64,000 nt of DNA from Candidatus Obscuribacterales bacterium (GTDB lineage Bacteria; Cyanobacteriota; Vampirovibrionia; Obscuribacterales; Obscuribacteraceae), in assembly GCA_020634035.1 (NCBI GenBank), contig JACKCM010000005.1, positions 310,001-374,000 on the forward strand, written 5' to 3'. The notes under the pieces are model-generated. The model saw only the letters and a program-made list of their open reading frames with translations. It had not been told where the DNA came from and ran no database searches. Shown here piece after piece: positions 16,865-25,557 of the stretch (position 1 is the first letter of the stretch; every line of letters begins with the position of its first letter). Position numbers and translations under genes: made by a program.

Positions 16865-18598
16865 CTAGAGGCTGTTCAACTGCTCCTGGGCTTTGGCTTT
16901 TCTAGGATCCTTCTCGGGCAGAAGCTCGATGAATTTTTGCAGCTCTGTTCTCGCCATGCTCTTGTCGCCGTTCTTGCCGTAGGTCTTGCTCAGCAGATAA
17001 TGCGCGTTAGCATTATTCGGCTCGATGGTGACAGCCTTTTCATAGGCGCTCTGGGCACCTTTGAGATTGCCTTCGATCATCATTGTCGAGCCCAGATTTA
17101 TATGTGCGGCGGCCGATTTAGGGTCGAGTTCCACCGCTTTGTTGGCATGAACAAGAGCGTTGCTAACATCACCTGAGCGCGCCAGGGCGTAACTCAGCTG
17201 ATTGTGCAGTCCGGAGGATTTGGGATACAGCTTGACCGCTTGATTCAATAGATTGACGGCGGTATCAGGATCGTTCTTGCCGATCATCTGTCTTGCCAGG
17301 GCAGTGAGCACCACTTGATCTTTGGGGTTGAGCTCATAAGCTTCTTTGAGCTGGTTGATGCTCTCTTCTTGTTTGCCCATGCGAGAAAGAATCTGGGCGT
17401 AATTAGTCCGGAAGAGGGCTTCGCCGGGGTTCTCTTTAATTGCCCGTTGCAACATCTCGGCAGCCTGGGGCAAGTTGCCTTTGAGGGCGAGGATAGCACC
17501 ATAGTCGTTCAGGGCTTTGGAATATTTAGGATCGGTATCTATAGCCCTTTTATATTGAACCAGGGCTTCATCCAGTTTTCCTTCTGATACCAGACTGTTG
17601 GCTTTGAAGAAATAAGATTCGGCCGCTAGAAACTCTGAAACGTTTGCAGGCAGCTCATCGACCTGTTCGAGAGCAGGGACGCCGATACACAGGTCTTTGC
17701 CTTTCCAGTCCGATTTGAGCATCGGAGTCTGCTTCGCCGTATAGCGACCGGCATAGGCGGTGGTATCAGTTTCGGTTTGCTGTTTGGCTTTTTCAAAAGC
17801 CTCTTCAAGAGAGATCATGCCGTCTTTCAATTTGAGTGACGCGATCAGATTCTTCGAAAAGATATTGCCCCAGCTCATTTGATTAGGCTTACTAGAAGAG
17901 ATGAGGATGCAGCCCGAGCCTGATACCATCTGGTCCGGGTCGAAGTTCATCTTCTTATCCAGGGCTTTGGCACCTTCGTCAAGATTGGCTGCACCACTGT
18001 AAGCGGCTTGAATAATCAGGACGACTCTCTTGGCTTTGACATTCTTTCTCAGAGTAGTCATCAGGTCTTTCATCGAAAGGCAGGTGCCATAGACATTATC
18101 GAGGGCGCAGTCATAGGCGCAGAGATAGGCACCGCCATCGGTGGTAGGAAAAGAGCTGGTGGATATGAAGACCACTACCAGGTCGTCAGGACCGGCAAGG
18201 GAGCCGAGCCAGGAGCTGCCCAGGGTGTTGAGGACATTATCCCGGGTGGCTTTCAGGTTGGTGAGAAGACGAGTCTGCTTCGGAGAGAAACGACCGCCCT
18301 GATCACTGGTTAGAAAACGATAGAACTCTTCGGCTGCCTGGGAGTTTTTCAGGTCGTCGCTCTGCAGGCGTCTTTCTTTGAATTTCGACATGCCCACGAC
18401 CACGGCCCATTTGCGTTTGATCGGGCTTTCGGCGGCAGTTTTGTTGGGGTCGAGATCCTCGACCTTGGTGAAGGTTGCCCCGGGCACTGGACTTTTGTTT
18501 ATGTCAGGCGTGTCCGCCATGGCTGCTTTCGCGCCGATGCCGGCAAAATGAACAAGGGCGAGAGACAAAACCAGGATTTGAGTGGTGAACTTTCTCAT
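16865..18598 (-). CDS. Secreted caspase-fold pseudoprotease with TPR repeats
   Basis: 577 aa. Signal peptide about 1-28 (LVLSLALVHFAGIGAKA). Residues 60-290 follow the peptidase C14 (caspase/metacaspase) fold: KWAVVVGMSKF, then VVVFISTSSFP, GGAYLCAYD, LIIQAAYSGAANL. The catalytic His of the SGHG motif is Ser148 (STSS), and the catalytic Cys of DACHSG is Ala199 (QAAYSG), so it cannot act as a Cys protease. Residues 325-575 are about seven TPR units (e.g. ALNDYGAILALKGNLPQAAEML, AAAHINLGSTMMIEGN). RBS AAGGA lies seven bases before ATG 18598. It follows the hydrolase gene by 21 bases, so one operon. Likely a periplasmic/secreted scaffold. Confidence 0.88.
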   Translation of the reverse strand: MRKFTTQILVLSLALVHFAGIGAKAAMADTPDINKSPVPGATFTKVEDLDPNKTAAESPIKRKWAVVVGMSKFKERRLQSDDLKNSQAAEEFYRFLTSDQGGRFSPKQTRLLTNLKATRDNVLNTLGSSWLGSLAGPDDLVVVFISTSSFPTTDGGAYLCAYDCALDNVYGTCLSMKDLMTTLRKNVKAKRVVLIIQAAYSGAANLDEGAKALDKKMNFDPDQMVSGSGCILISSSKPNQMSWGNIFSKNLIASLKLKDGMISLEEAFEKAKQQTETDTTAYAGRYTAKQTPMLKSDWKGKDLCIGVPALEQVDELPANVSEFLAAESYFFKANSLVSEGKLDEALVQYKRAIDTDPKYSKALNDYGAILALKGNLPQAAEMLQRAIKENPGEALFRTNYAQILSRMGKQEESINQLKEAYELNPKDQVVLTALARQMIGKNDPDTAVNLLNQAVKLYPKSSGLHNQLSYALARSGDVSNALVHANKAVELDPKSAAAHINLGSTMMIEGNLKGAQSAYEKAVTIEPNNANAHYLLSKTYGKNGDKSMARTELQKFIELLPEKDPRKAKAQEQLNSL

Positions 18599-18619
18599 GG
18601 GTTTATCCTTTTATTGGCT

Positions 18620-20293
18620 TTACTTGTGTTGGAGGGCAACGTCTACAGCGAGGGTGCCATCGATGTTGTCGAAGACCAGTTTGACCTGGCTGGCGCTAGA
18701 GGAAGCTTTGGTCGCTTCTTCAATCTCGTCGGGCATGATAACCGGATTGGGATCATCCCAGCTCAGTTGCAGACCGGTTCCGACCAGGTCTTTGGCACCG
18801 GAAGTGTCAGGCGACACGTAAGCGACTTTGCGTTTTTCCATCTCTTGCATCTTGGCTATGTCCACCTTGTTGCGAGAGAACATGATACGCACTTTTTCAA
18901 GTCCCGGGTTGTCGTCGAAGGCAAGCCAGTCTTGATAAGGCAGGGGGAAGTCCTGACCTTTGCGCAGATAGTTATTGTTGCCGGTGGCAGCCGAGGGAAA
19001 TAGCACGGCAGAATTACCGGTGGTGCCCTGCTTCAATACAATATAAGCATAACCGTCCGAGTCGGGCACCAGGTGAAATCTTATCGCGTCGCCGGATTTG
19101 AAGGTCATTTTGTTGTTGCAACGAAAGACCTTGCCGTCCCGCTTCAGCTCTATCCAGTAGCTCAAAGAGGATCTCTTCTTGGCTTTGATATCTTCGAAGC
19201 TGGCTTTCTTAGTCACCACCGGCTTCGGTTTGTCTTTGGGTTTGATTTTGGCCGGTTCGGTTTTCGTCTGGGCGATTTTATTGGGCAGGATATCGGCGAC
19301 AGTGCCGTCGAGCCAGCTTTCGATGAAGGAGAGATCTTGTTTCGAGAACTGTCCTTTTTCGAAGATGAGGTGCTCGGCGGTGGTGCTGAGTACGAATTGT
19401 TTATGGGGGGAAGAGATGCGGTTGAAGAGCTTCATGGTGCCTGCCGGACGGACCAGTTTGTCTTTGCTGCCCTGAATAAACAGAACCGGCATCTTGTCCA
19501 CGTGGGTTGCCACCTTCAAAGTCTTATTCATGAAATTGTTGAAGGCGATAAGTTCGTTCGGGGTCACCTCTGTACGGCAGAGAGGATCTCCGAGCCAGGC
19601 TTTACGCAGCTTCTCGTCTTTGGTGGCGGCGCTGACGACCGAATGTCCTACATCCATGGGGGTGTTGGCACCGCGGAAGAGGAATTGTTTCACCACGTCG
19701 ATTGAGCTGTCGGCTTTGTCGAAACGATCGCCTGCGGGAACCGAGGTGATAAGACCATCTACCAGGGTAGGATACTGAGCGGCTGCGGCCAGGGCTATGC
19801 CGCCACCCATGGATTCTCCGATTACAACCACCGGGATGTCTTTATTGTTTTTATGAATCTCGTTGAGAGCAAGACCGATATCATATAAGGTGCCGTCGAA
19901 ATCGATGCGGTTCACACCCTTTTGCACCCAGTGACCGAAACCCCGGACGTCAATAGCATAGACCGAGATACCGACCTTCGCCATCTCTCTGGCGAACTGT
20001 TCATAGGTGCCTTTATGAAGACCGAAGCCATGGATGGCGAGCATGGCAGCTTTGGGCTTGCGAGCCTGCCAGATCAAACAGGGGATTTTGCCGCGGTTAT
20101 AAGGACGGTGCTCGGAGAGGGCTTTGGACCCTTCTTCTCCGCCGTCATCCGATAGCATTATCTGATAGGCACGTACCGGTTGGTTACGATCCCCGCCTTT
20201 GGCGGCGAGACTTTGTTGCGGAACGGCTCCGACCAGGATAGTCAGGGCAAGTGCGATAAGCGCCTGCTTCCTTGCCAATTTGCCAATGCTCAT
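18620..20293 (-). CDS. Secreted alpha/beta hydrolase fused to DUF4384
   Basis: 557 aa from ATG 20293 (GAGG nine bases upstream; GTG 20308 is also open). Signal peptide: IALALTILVGAVPQQSLA. Residues 60-310 are a monoacylglycerol-lipase/lysophospholipase-like hydrolase: AIHGFGLHKGTY, nucleophile Ser in GESMGGG, acid Asp in QGSKDKLV, His in TAEHLIFE; all three catalytic residues are present. After a Lys/Pro linker, residues 355-500 are DUF4384 (FKSGDAIRFHLVPDSDGYAYI to KVRIMFSR). DUF4384 often occurs together with caspase-fold domains, which fits the next gene. It lies 68 bases downstream of dnaK. Confidence 0.87.
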   Translation of the reverse strand: MSIGKLARKQALIALALTILVGAVPQQSLAAKGGDRNQPVRAYQIMLSDDGGEEGSKALSEHRPYNRGKIPCLIWQARKPKAAMLAIHGFGLHKGTYEQFAREMAKVGISVYAIDVRGFGHWVQKGVNRIDFDGTLYDIGLALNEIHKNNKDIPVVVIGESMGGGIALAAAAQYPTLVDGLITSVPAGDRFDKADSSIDVVKQFLFRGANTPMDVGHSVVSAATKDEKLRKAWLGDPLCRTEVTPNELIAFNNFMNKTLKVATHVDKMPVLFIQGSKDKLVRPAGTMKLFNRISSPHKQFVLSTTAEHLIFEKGQFSKQDLSFIESWLDGTVADILPNKIAQTKTEPAKIKPKDKPKPVVTKKASFEDIKAKKRSSLSYWIELKRDGKVFRCNNKMTFKSGDAIRFHLVPDSDGYAYIVLKQGTTGNSAVLFPSAATGNNNYLRKGQDFPLPYQDWLAFDDNPGLEKVRIMFSRNKVDIAKMQEMEKRKVAYVSPDTSGAKDLVGTGLQLSWDDPNPVIMPDEIEEATKASSSASQVKLVFDNIDGTLAVDVALQHK

Positions 20294-20361
20294 TCGGTAC
20301 ATCCTCACTGAATTATAGCTTCGGTCTCTCTACTTGCCGCGACCTCTAATTTAGGAGGCGA

Positions 20362-22407
20362 TCAGTCAACAACCTCGGTCTCTTCGACATCATCATCGTC
20401 ATCTTTGCCCGAATCCGATTTTTTGCTGCCTTTCTTAGCTTCGGCCTTTTCAGATTCAGCTTCCGCATCGTCTTTGGATTCGTCGCCATCTTCAGATTCT
20501 GCGTCTTCTGAGGCTGCTTCCTCCTGGCCATTATCGCTTTTTTCTTCGCTCTCGCCTGATTCAGCGGAATCAGAAGAATCTGCCGCCGGCGCCGCAGCTT
20601 CTTTAGATTGGGCGACATCTTGATCTATCAGGACAATTAGACCACGCAGATCGTTCATGGTCTCTTTCAGCTCTTCTTCCGAAGCCATGTCGATAACCTG
20701 TTGGCGCAGCTTGTTGATGATATCCCGGGCTTTGTCCTTATTAGCCTGGCTTACATGCTCGTCGTTTTCTTTCAGATTGCGCTCCAGGGCATAGATCAAG
20801 CTGTCGGACTCGTTTTTCAGCTCGGCCTGGGCTTTTCTCTCTTTGTCTTCGGTGGCATTTGATTCAGCCTCTTTCACCATCCTATCTATATCGTCTTTTT
20901 CGAGGTTGGTGCTGGCTGTTATCGTAATCTTCTGCTCTTTGCCGCTGTTCAGGTCTTTGGCCGAGACATTGAGAATGCCGTTGGCGTCGATATCGAAAGA
21001 GACTTCGATTCGGGGCACACCCCGGGGGGCAGGTGCGATGCCGTCCAGGCGGAAATTGCCCAGCAGCTTATTGTCTTTGGCCATGGCGCGCTCGCCCTGG
21101 AAGACATAGATATCGACAGCGTTCTGGCTGTCTTCTGCGGTGGAGCACATCTGGGTCTTATGGGTGGGGATGGTGGTGTTGCGCTCGACTAATTTGGCGA
21201 AAACACCGCCCATGGTCTCGATACCCAGCGACAGCGGGGTGACGTCAAGAAGAACCAGGTCGGTGACGTCGCCTGCCAGTACCCCTGCCTGCAGGGCGGC
21301 GCCGGCTGCCACGACTTCGTCGGGGTTGACGCTCTGATTGGGCTCTTTGCCTCCGGTCAGCTCTTTGACCAGATTCTTGATCGCAGGGATTCTGGTGGAG
21401 CCGCCGACAAGAACAATCTCGTCCAGCTCTTCGTATTTGAGCCCGGCGTCTTCCATGGCTTGCTTGACCGGGGTGCGGCAGCGTTCGACCAGGGTAGATG
21501 TGAGATCATCGAATTTAGCCCGGGAGAGCTTCATGTCAAGGTGCTTGGGGCCGCTCTCGTTGGCAGTGATGAAAGGCAGGTTGATGCTGGTTTCAGTAAC
21601 CGAAGAGAGCTCGATTTTGGCTTTCTCTGCGGCTTCGGTCAGTCTCTGCAAGGCCTGGGGATCTTTGCGCAGGTCTATCTCTTCTTGGTTTTCGAACTCT
21701 TTGGCGATCCAATTTACCAGAGCGCGGTCGAAGTCATCGCCGCCCAGGTGAGTGTCGCCGGAGGTTGCCCGGACTTCTATGAGACCTTCGCTCACTTCCA
21801 GAATCGAGACGTCGAAGGTACCGCCGCCAAGGTCGAAGACAAGAATGGTTTCGTCTATATCTTTTTTGTCGATACCGTAGGCAAGCGCTGCGGCGGTGGG
21901 CTCGTTGATGATGCGCTGCACTTCGAGCCCGGCGATGGTGCCGGCGTTTTTGGTAGATTGTCTCTGGGAATCGTTGAAATAAGCAGGGACAGTGATGACG
22001 GCAGAGTCCACTTCCTGACCGAGATAGGTCTCGGCATCCTCTTTGAGTTTGCGCAGCACCATGGCCGAGATCTCTTCGGGCGTATAATCTTTGTCTTTGA
22101 TGGTGATGCGACAGCCGCCGTCCGGGGCTTCTTTTACTCTGTAGGAGACGCTTTTGAGCTCTTCAGAGACCTCGTCATAGCGACGTCCGATGAAGCGTTT
22201 TATAGAATAGACGGTGTTCTGGGGGTTGACCACAGCCTGTCTTCTAGCCAGAAGACCGACCAGACGCTCGTCGGTTTTATTGAACGCCACTACCGAAGGT
22301 GTCGTCCGACCGCCTTCGGAGTTCGGAATCACGGTCGGCCGTCCGCCTTCCATGACCGCCACAACCGAGTTCGTTGTTCCAAGGTCTATTCCTACAGTTT
22401 TCCCCAT
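20362..22407 (-). CDS. dnaK: Chaperone DnaK (Hsp70)
   Basis: 681 aa. ATPase domain with GIDLGTTNSVVAV, VITVPAYFNDSQRQ, DLGGGTFDVSIL and LVGGSTRIPA; substrate-binding domain with VTPLSLGIET and the helical lid. It folds client proteins in the cytosol with DnaJ and GrpE, neither of which is here. The C-terminus is unusual: about 75 residues of Ser/Glu/Asp/Lys (SGESEEKS, DDDDDVEETEVVD) replace the short usual tail. GGAG lies eight bases before ATG 22407. No CIRCE repeat is upstream. The following secreted hydrolase and pseudocaspase genes are close enough to be co-transcribed. Confidence 0.97.
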   Translation of the reverse strand: MGKTVGIDLGTTNSVVAVMEGGRPTVIPNSEGGRTTPSVVAFNKTDERLVGLLARRQAVVNPQNTVYSIKRFIGRRYDEVSEELKSVSYRVKEAPDGGCRITIKDKDYTPEEISAMVLRKLKEDAETYLGQEVDSAVITVPAYFNDSQRQSTKNAGTIAGLEVQRIINEPTAAALAYGIDKKDIDETILVFDLGGGTFDVSILEVSEGLIEVRATSGDTHLGGDDFDRALVNWIAKEFENQEEIDLRKDPQALQRLTEAAEKAKIELSSVTETSINLPFITANESGPKHLDMKLSRAKFDDLTSTLVERCRTPVKQAMEDAGLKYEELDEIVLVGGSTRIPAIKNLVKELTGGKEPNQSVNPDEVVAAGAALQAGVLAGDVTDLVLLDVTPLSLGIETMGGVFAKLVERNTTIPTHKTQMCSTAEDSQNAVDIYVFQGERAMAKDNKLLGNFRLDGIAPAPRGVPRIEVSFDIDANGILNVSAKDLNSGKEQKITITASTNLEKDDIDRMVKEAESNATEDKERKAQAELKNESDSLIYALERNLKENDEHVSQANKDKARDIINKLRQQVIDMASEEELKETMNDLRGLIVLIDQDVAQSKEAAAPAADSSDSAESGESEEKSDNGQEEAASEDAESEDGDESKDDAEAESEKAEAKKGSKKSDSGKDDDDDVEETEVVD

Positions 22408-22536
22408 TTGAAATCTCCGCGCTGAAACTGAGTCCGCAAGGATGAAATTTTATCAAAAGATCGGGCTATAACCGGGAGGAAGTCAGTTTTCGTTATCAAT
22501 AGGAGCTGAAAGGCCCAGTTTATTTATAGGGCTTAC

Positions 22537-22556
22537 TTCATATGGGTTCATATGAA
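22537..22556. promoter_or_regulatory. Operator-like inverted repeat upstream of dnaK
   Basis: TTCATATG (22537-22544) and CATATGAA (22549-22556) are perfect 8-bp inverted arms around GGTT, and TTCATATG is also repeated directly at 22547-22554. It lies between dnaK (start 22407) and the divergent gene at 22646, so it could control either. No known regulator is assigned. Confidence 0.5.
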
Positions 22557-22645
22557 AGCGGGCATATAAGAACTAGTGCTTATACTTATTGAAATTTGGA
22601 ACTGTTCCAGCACTTTCTCATTGTCTCGATTTACAGGAGTGGATG

Positions 22646-23044
22646 ATGAATTCCCAACCCGGCTCCAACCAGCAATCTCCGGACGAACCCGTAAACAGGG
22701 ACGAACTTCTCGACATGATCCATGCCAAGAGAGGTTTGCCGCCAGGGGCGGAAACCCCATCTCGGCCTGCGCGGATAACCCATCACGAGATCAAGGCGCT
22801 GAAAACCACAACTACCATGAAAGCCAACACTCCGGCGGCTGGCATGGCCAAGATTATCGGTGGAATCATCGGCTCCATAACCGGGATATTTGGTTTGCTC
22901 ATTCCTTCGAAAAGAACCGACAAAGCCACCCGTTGCAATCTCAACGGTCATGTCTACCCGCGTAACTGGCAGGGCGACTATCCGGTCTGCACCCATTGCG
23001 GCAAACAGATTACCAACCCGGATGAGTTTCGCTCGAAGGGCTGA
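22646..23044 (+). CDS. Small protein with hydrophobic segment and zinc ribbon
   Basis: 132 aa from ATG 22646, with AGGAG at 22635-22639 six bases upstream; the adjacent ATG 22643 is an alternative. Residues 1-60 are polar; residues about 65-92 (GMAKIIGGIIGSITGIFGLLI) form a possible membrane helix; the C-terminus carries CNLNGHVYP...CTHCGKQI, whose three or four Cys/His could bind zinc. I recognise no named family. It sits 83 bases before the helicase gene and could be in its transcript. Confidence 0.65.
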   Translation: MNSQPGSNQQSPDEPVNRDELLDMIHAKRGLPPGAETPSRPARITHHEIKALKTTTTMKANTPAAGMAKIIGGIIGSITGIFGLLIPSKRTDKATRCNLNGHVYPRNWQGDYPVCTHCGKQITNPDEFRSKG

Positions 23045-23127
23045 GGGCTTCGTCTCTCTCTTGCATTTATTTTAGGCGGTTCCGTCTTGACCGGAATTCC
23101 ACAAAATAGTACCATGCATTTGTATGG

Positions 23128-25557
23128 TTGTCTTTCGAGTTGTGGATGCAGACTATTTCTTTAGGGGTCAGGGAGTTCGCCCTGCCGACGCCCCGGGTGG
23201 GCAGTATTGATTCCCAGTCCGGTTATGGAGCGTTGCCCCAGAGTGGTCAGGATGTGCACAACGCTTTTCTAAACAAGAGAAAGCGTCAGATTCCCGGATA
23301 CGAAATAGAAGTAAAGCTCTCCAGACGATTCAGCTACGGAGACTATGAAATCAAGGTCGCCGGTCGGGTCGACGGTCTGGTCAAAGTTGACGCTGAAAAA
23401 CCGGTTATAGAAGAGATCAAGACCGATCTCGATATTCATCGGCTGGCCAATCTATTGCGCTCAGGAAAGAGCCACCCTTATATTTTGCAGCTTCTCTCCT
23501 ATGGCTATTTTTATCAGGAAGAACATGGTCAGGAATGTGACCTGCGTATGATTCTGGTGTCGATGAAAGACGCATCGAGCACCACTATCAATCTCAAGCT
23601 GGACAAAGCAGAATATGAAAGCTGGCTCGACCGGCGCCTCAAAGAGCTGGTCGAAGAGTATGAGACTGTTCAGATACGCAGAGAGCGGCGGCGCAATCTA
23701 GCCGGTGAATTGAAGTTTCCTTACCAGAGCATGCGACCTGGTCAAGATGAGCTGGGCAAGGCTGTCTCTTCTGCCCTCGATACCGGCAGGTCCTGTCTTA
23801 TTCAAGCGCCGACCGGTCTGGGCAAGACCGCCGGAGTGTTGTATCCGGCTCTTAAAGCCAGTCTTGCCGAAGGCGATCAAGTGGTCTATGTCACCGCCAA
23901 GAACAGTCAACATGAAGCGGTGGTGGAAGCGACCAGGCTGCTCAATGGCTGTGGGGTATCGCGACCGCTCAAGACCCTGGTGCTCACTGCCAAATCCAAA
24001 GTCTGTCTGAAAGACGAGGTCTATTGCAATTCTGACTATTGTGAGTTTGCCCGGGATTATTATGAAAAGGTCGACACAGGAAAGCTGCAAGATAAAGCAT
24101 CCGGTGCCGACGTCATGGACGCAGAACATTTCGTCGCTCTCGGAAAGAAGCATCGGGTCTGCCCCTTCGAGTTGTCCTTAGACTGTGTCAGCCGGGCTGA
24201 TATCGTGGTCGGTGACTATAATTATGTTTTCTCTCCCCGCAATGTGATGGGTAGATTTCTGCCGGGACCTTTTAAGGAGAAGGGTCATCAACCGATTCTT
24301 TTGGTGGATGAAGCTCATAATCTACCTGATCGGGCCAAAGGTTATTATGGTGGCGAGATCTCTGAGGAACGCCTGCTCGATATTAAAGCGCGAATTGCCA
24401 AAAAGCTTCCCAATTATTCTATAGAGGGGCAGGCTCTGGTTGAAGAGGTGCTCAAGATCATGCGGGGCTTTGCCAATAGTGGTGGCAGATATAGTGTCCG
24501 GCAGATAAGAGTCAGCGCCGGTCTATTCGAGCCGGTGCGTAATAAAATAGGCGAATATGTCCAGAACTATCTGCGTTCGTCGATGCTGCTGCTCGAGCGA
24601 GACCCGGTTCTGGAGCTCAATAATCTGGTCTCTGATTTTGTCGATGCCCTTGATTATGATGGCGAAGAGTTCGTGGTGCTCGCTAAACCCGAAGGCGGCG
24701 GCACTCTGAAAGTTGTCTGTCTTGATGCCGCCCAGCGTCTGACTGAGACCTATAAGAAAGCGCGCAGTATAATTGCATTTTCGGCTACTCTAAAGCCCTT
24801 CGAGTACTTTGCCAATGTGCTCGGTTTCGATGCCGCCAAGCTTGATCTGCACGAATTCGATTCGCCTTTTCCTGCCGATAACAGAAAGCTTTTGATAGTG
24901 CCCCAGATCTCGACTAAATATGCCGACCGACCGAAGAACTACGGCAAGATTTCTGAGGTGATAAAAAGAGTGACGAGGATGAAAGAGGGCAATTATCTGG
25001 TGCTCTTTCCTTCTTTTGCATTTTTAGAAGAGGTCCTTAGAATCACCAGGCTTGATCATGCCGCCATTCTTGTTCAAGAGAGGGTGACTCCCCGGGATAA
25101 AGTGCGGGAGACCCTGGAGAAGTTGAAGGATTCTGAAAAAAGCCATGTACTGTTTGCCGTACAGGGAGGAATCTTTGCCGAAGGCATAGACTATCCGGGC
25201 GATATGCTTATCGGAGCGATTGTGGTCGGTCCAGGACTGCCCAAATTCGACCTCGAAACCGAGCTGCTCCAGAGTTATTTTGACAAGAAGTATTCAGAAG
25301 GTTATAAATACACCTTCGTCTATCCTGCCATGGCAAAGGTTACCCAGAGTGCCGGCAGGGTAATACGCTCTGAAAAAGACCGGGGGCTGATTCTGCTATT
25401 AGGCAGACGCTTTCTGACCCCGCCCTTTATGGAGGCGATGCCTGGTTACTGGCTGGCTCCTGGCCAGGAGAAGCTGGTGTCACAAGCGATACTGGCCGAT
25501 GTGGATAAGTTCTGGAGAGCCTCTTCTGTTATGGTCGAGTCGGCAGGAAAGAAATAG
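23128..25557 (+). CDS. PD-(D/E)XK nuclease fused to XPD/DinG-like Fe-S helicase
   Basis: 809 aa from TTG 23128 (ATG 23146 is an alternative). N-terminal RecB/Cas4-like nuclease: GRVDG (Asp82), EEIKT (Glu96, Lys98), and QLLSYGYFY (Gln121, Tyr125), all needed residues present. Helicase: Walker A IQAPTGLGKT (about 225-234); four cysteines (293, 300, 305, 345) placed like the XPD/DinG 4Fe-4S cluster; DEAH box LLVDEAH (394-397); helicase C-terminal motifs FSATLKPF and QSAGRVIRSEKDRG. Such enzymes unwind 5'-3' at flaps, bubbles or D-loops; the added nuclease suggests end processing. The stop TAG touches the start of the next gene (25558), so the two products are probably coupled in repair or defence. 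Confidence 0.9.
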   Translation: MSFELWMQTISLGVREFALPTPRVGSIDSQSGYGALPQSGQDVHNAFLNKRKRQIPGYEIEVKLSRRFSYGDYEIKVAGRVDGLVKVDAEKPVIEEIKTDLDIHRLANLLRSGKSHPYILQLLSYGYFYQEEHGQECDLRMILVSMKDASSTTINLKLDKAEYESWLDRRLKELVEEYETVQIRRERRRNLAGELKFPYQSMRPGQDELGKAVSSALDTGRSCLIQAPTGLGKTAGVLYPALKASLAEGDQVVYVTAKNSQHEAVVEATRLLNGCGVSRPLKTLVLTAKSKVCLKDEVYCNSDYCEFARDYYEKVDTGKLQDKASGADVMDAEHFVALGKKHRVCPFELSLDCVSRADIVVGDYNYVFSPRNVMGRFLPGPFKEKGHQPILLVDEAHNLPDRAKGYYGGEISEERLLDIKARIAKKLPNYSIEGQALVEEVLKIMRGFANSGGRYSVRQIRVSAGLFEPVRNKIGEYVQNYLRSSMLLLERDPVLELNNLVSDFVDALDYDGEEFVVLAKPEGGGTLKVVCLDAAQRLTETYKKARSIIAFSATLKPFEYFANVLGFDAAKLDLHEFDSPFPADNRKLLIVPQISTKYADRPKNYGKISEVIKRVTRMKEGNYLVLFPSFAFLEEVLRITRLDHAAILVQERVTPRDKVRETLEKLKDSEKSHVLFAVQGGIFAEGIDYPGDMLIGAIVVGPGLPKFDLETELLQSYFDKKYSEGYKYTFVYPAMAKVTQSAGRVIRSEKDRGLILLLGRRFLTPPFMEAMPGYWLAPGQEKLVSQAILADVDKFWRASSVMVESAGKK

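Noticed and set aside
16865..18598. Active metacaspase
   Set aside because: Both catalytic residues are replaced (His by Ser148, Cys by Ala199).
21460..22425. Long open frame opposite dnaK
   Set aside because: It lies wholly antisense to a certain dnaK gene, has no family features and arises from its codon bias.
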